From Candidatus Competibacteraceae bacterium (GTDB taxonomy: Bacteria > Pseudomonadota > Gammaproteobacteria > Competibacterales > Competibacteraceae), in assembly GCA_020444905.1 (NCBI GenBank), contig JAGRHQ010000014.1, forward strand, positions 1-35,225: a stretch of 35,225 nucleotides of DNA, written 5' to 3'. Under the pieces are notes generated by a model. That model did not search any database. It was not told the origin of the DNA and was given only the letters and a program-made list of their open reading frames with translations. Below, piece after piece: positions 34,800 to 35,225 of the stretch. The stretch's first letter is position 1, and each line of letters opens with the position of its first letter. Both the position numbers and the translations under genes were made by a program.

Positions 34800-35225
34800 A
34801 TGAAAAACATCCCTTTGGCATTCATCGGCGGCGGCAATATGGCGCGCTGCCTGATTAGCGGTCTGCTGATTAACAGCGGCGACGCCGATCATATCTGGGT
34901 CGCTGAACCGGACGCGGGCCAGCGCGAACTGCTGCGCGGACGTTTTGGCGTTCATACCAGCGCTGACAACTGTCAGATCGCGGCCAAAGGCCAGGTGATC
35001 ATCCTGGCGGTCAAACCTCAGATTTTGCGACTGGTTGCCGAGGAACTGGCCGAGAGCGTACAGCAGCGCCAACCCCTGGTGATTTCCATCGCTGCCGGTG
35101 TGCGCGAACCGGATTTGCGGCGCTGGCTGGGCTATGACGCCGCCATCGTTCGCACCATGCCGAATACACCAGCGCTGGTGGGCAGCGGCGCGACCGCATT
35201 GTTCGCCAACGTCTGGGTGAATGAC
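34800..35225 (+). CDS. proC: Pyrroline-5-carboxylate reductase ProC, 5' part
   Basis: The first 142 codons of P5C reductase, the last enzyme of proline synthesis; the gene runs off the window end with its frame open. The NAD(P)H-binding motif FIGGGNMA is at residues 8-15. ILAVKPQ (near 68) and IRTMPNTPALVGSGATAL-type sequence follow (here VRTMPNTPALVGSGA). The ATG at 34800 has GAGGT a few bases upstream; an in-frame ATG at 34764 would add 12 residues without family similarity. It follows yggS and one small gene. Confidence 0.94.
   Translation, partial: MKNIPLAFIGGGNMARCLISGLLINSGDADHIWVAEPDAGQRELLRGRFGVHTSADNCQIAAKGQVIILAVKPQILRLVAEELAESVQQRQPLVISIAAGVREPDLRRWLGYDAAIVRTMPNTPALVGSGATALFANVWVND

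Overview
The window looks like chromosome of a GC-rich, free-living gammaproteobacterium outside the Enterobacterales. The evidence is gene content and order: yqgE-ruvX-pyrR-pyrB-(catalytically dead pyrC'), and pilT divergent from yggS with proC downstream. Both arrangements resemble Pseudomonas and related lineages. There is also a yajR-ssb pair, an ETF-ubiquinone oxidoreductase and a TonB/YfiR sensory locus. The species cannot be fixed from the sequence alone. No tRNA, rRNA, CRISPR array, transposase or phage gene was seen.

Layout. 1-1303: 3' part of ETF-QO, then a terminator-like hairpin and a Uma2-family nuclease. 2032-8203: biotin operon bioB-(DHH phosphoesterase)-bioA-bioF-bioC-bioD, with no bioH-type esterase visible. 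Palindromic repeats sit at the bioF/bioC and bioC/bioD junctions and supply the C-terminal codons, stop codons and Shine-Dalgarno sequences there. 8231-13803 (minus strand): a likely signalling operon read DUF805 membrane protein, TonB-dependent receptor, YfiR, CHASE8 hybrid histidine kinase with two receiver domains. 13960-16401: RDD, SpoIIM-like and a third membrane protein, tightly coupled. 16352-20922 (minus): an HDOD protein and a large GH94 (NdvB C-terminal-like) protein whose middle domain is replaced by a repeat-like linker. 21220-25699: a DUF4214/Ig-like surface-type protein followed directly by a TPR-sulfotransferase. 25797-27858: YajR-type transporter and an SSB with an abnormal C-terminal tail. 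27892-31684: yqgE-ruvX-pyrR-pyrB-pyrC'. 31659-33345 (minus): a second Uma2 protein and pilT. 33474-35225: yggS, a small hypothetical membrane protein and the start of proC.

How the genes work together. The bio cluster covers pimeloyl-ACP initiation (BioC) and the four ring-forming steps (BioF, BioA, BioD, BioB). The esterase that releases pimeloyl-ACP must be encoded elsewhere or be of another type. In the minus-strand signalling locus the CHASE8 sensor of the kinase is the same sensor type that YfiR controls in the diguanylate cyclase YfiN. This suggests an outer-membrane receptor to periplasmic YfiR to phosphorelay chain. PyrB and the dead PyrC' probably form one aspartate carbamoyltransferase holoenzyme, with PyrR as regulator.

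The less ordinary items are the TonB-YfiR-CHASE8 kinase locus, the DUF4214/sulfotransferase pair, the SSB with a buried DDDIPF tip, the shortened GH94 protein, and the repeats built into the ends of biosynthetic genes. All functional statements rest on recognition of protein families by eye; no database search was run.
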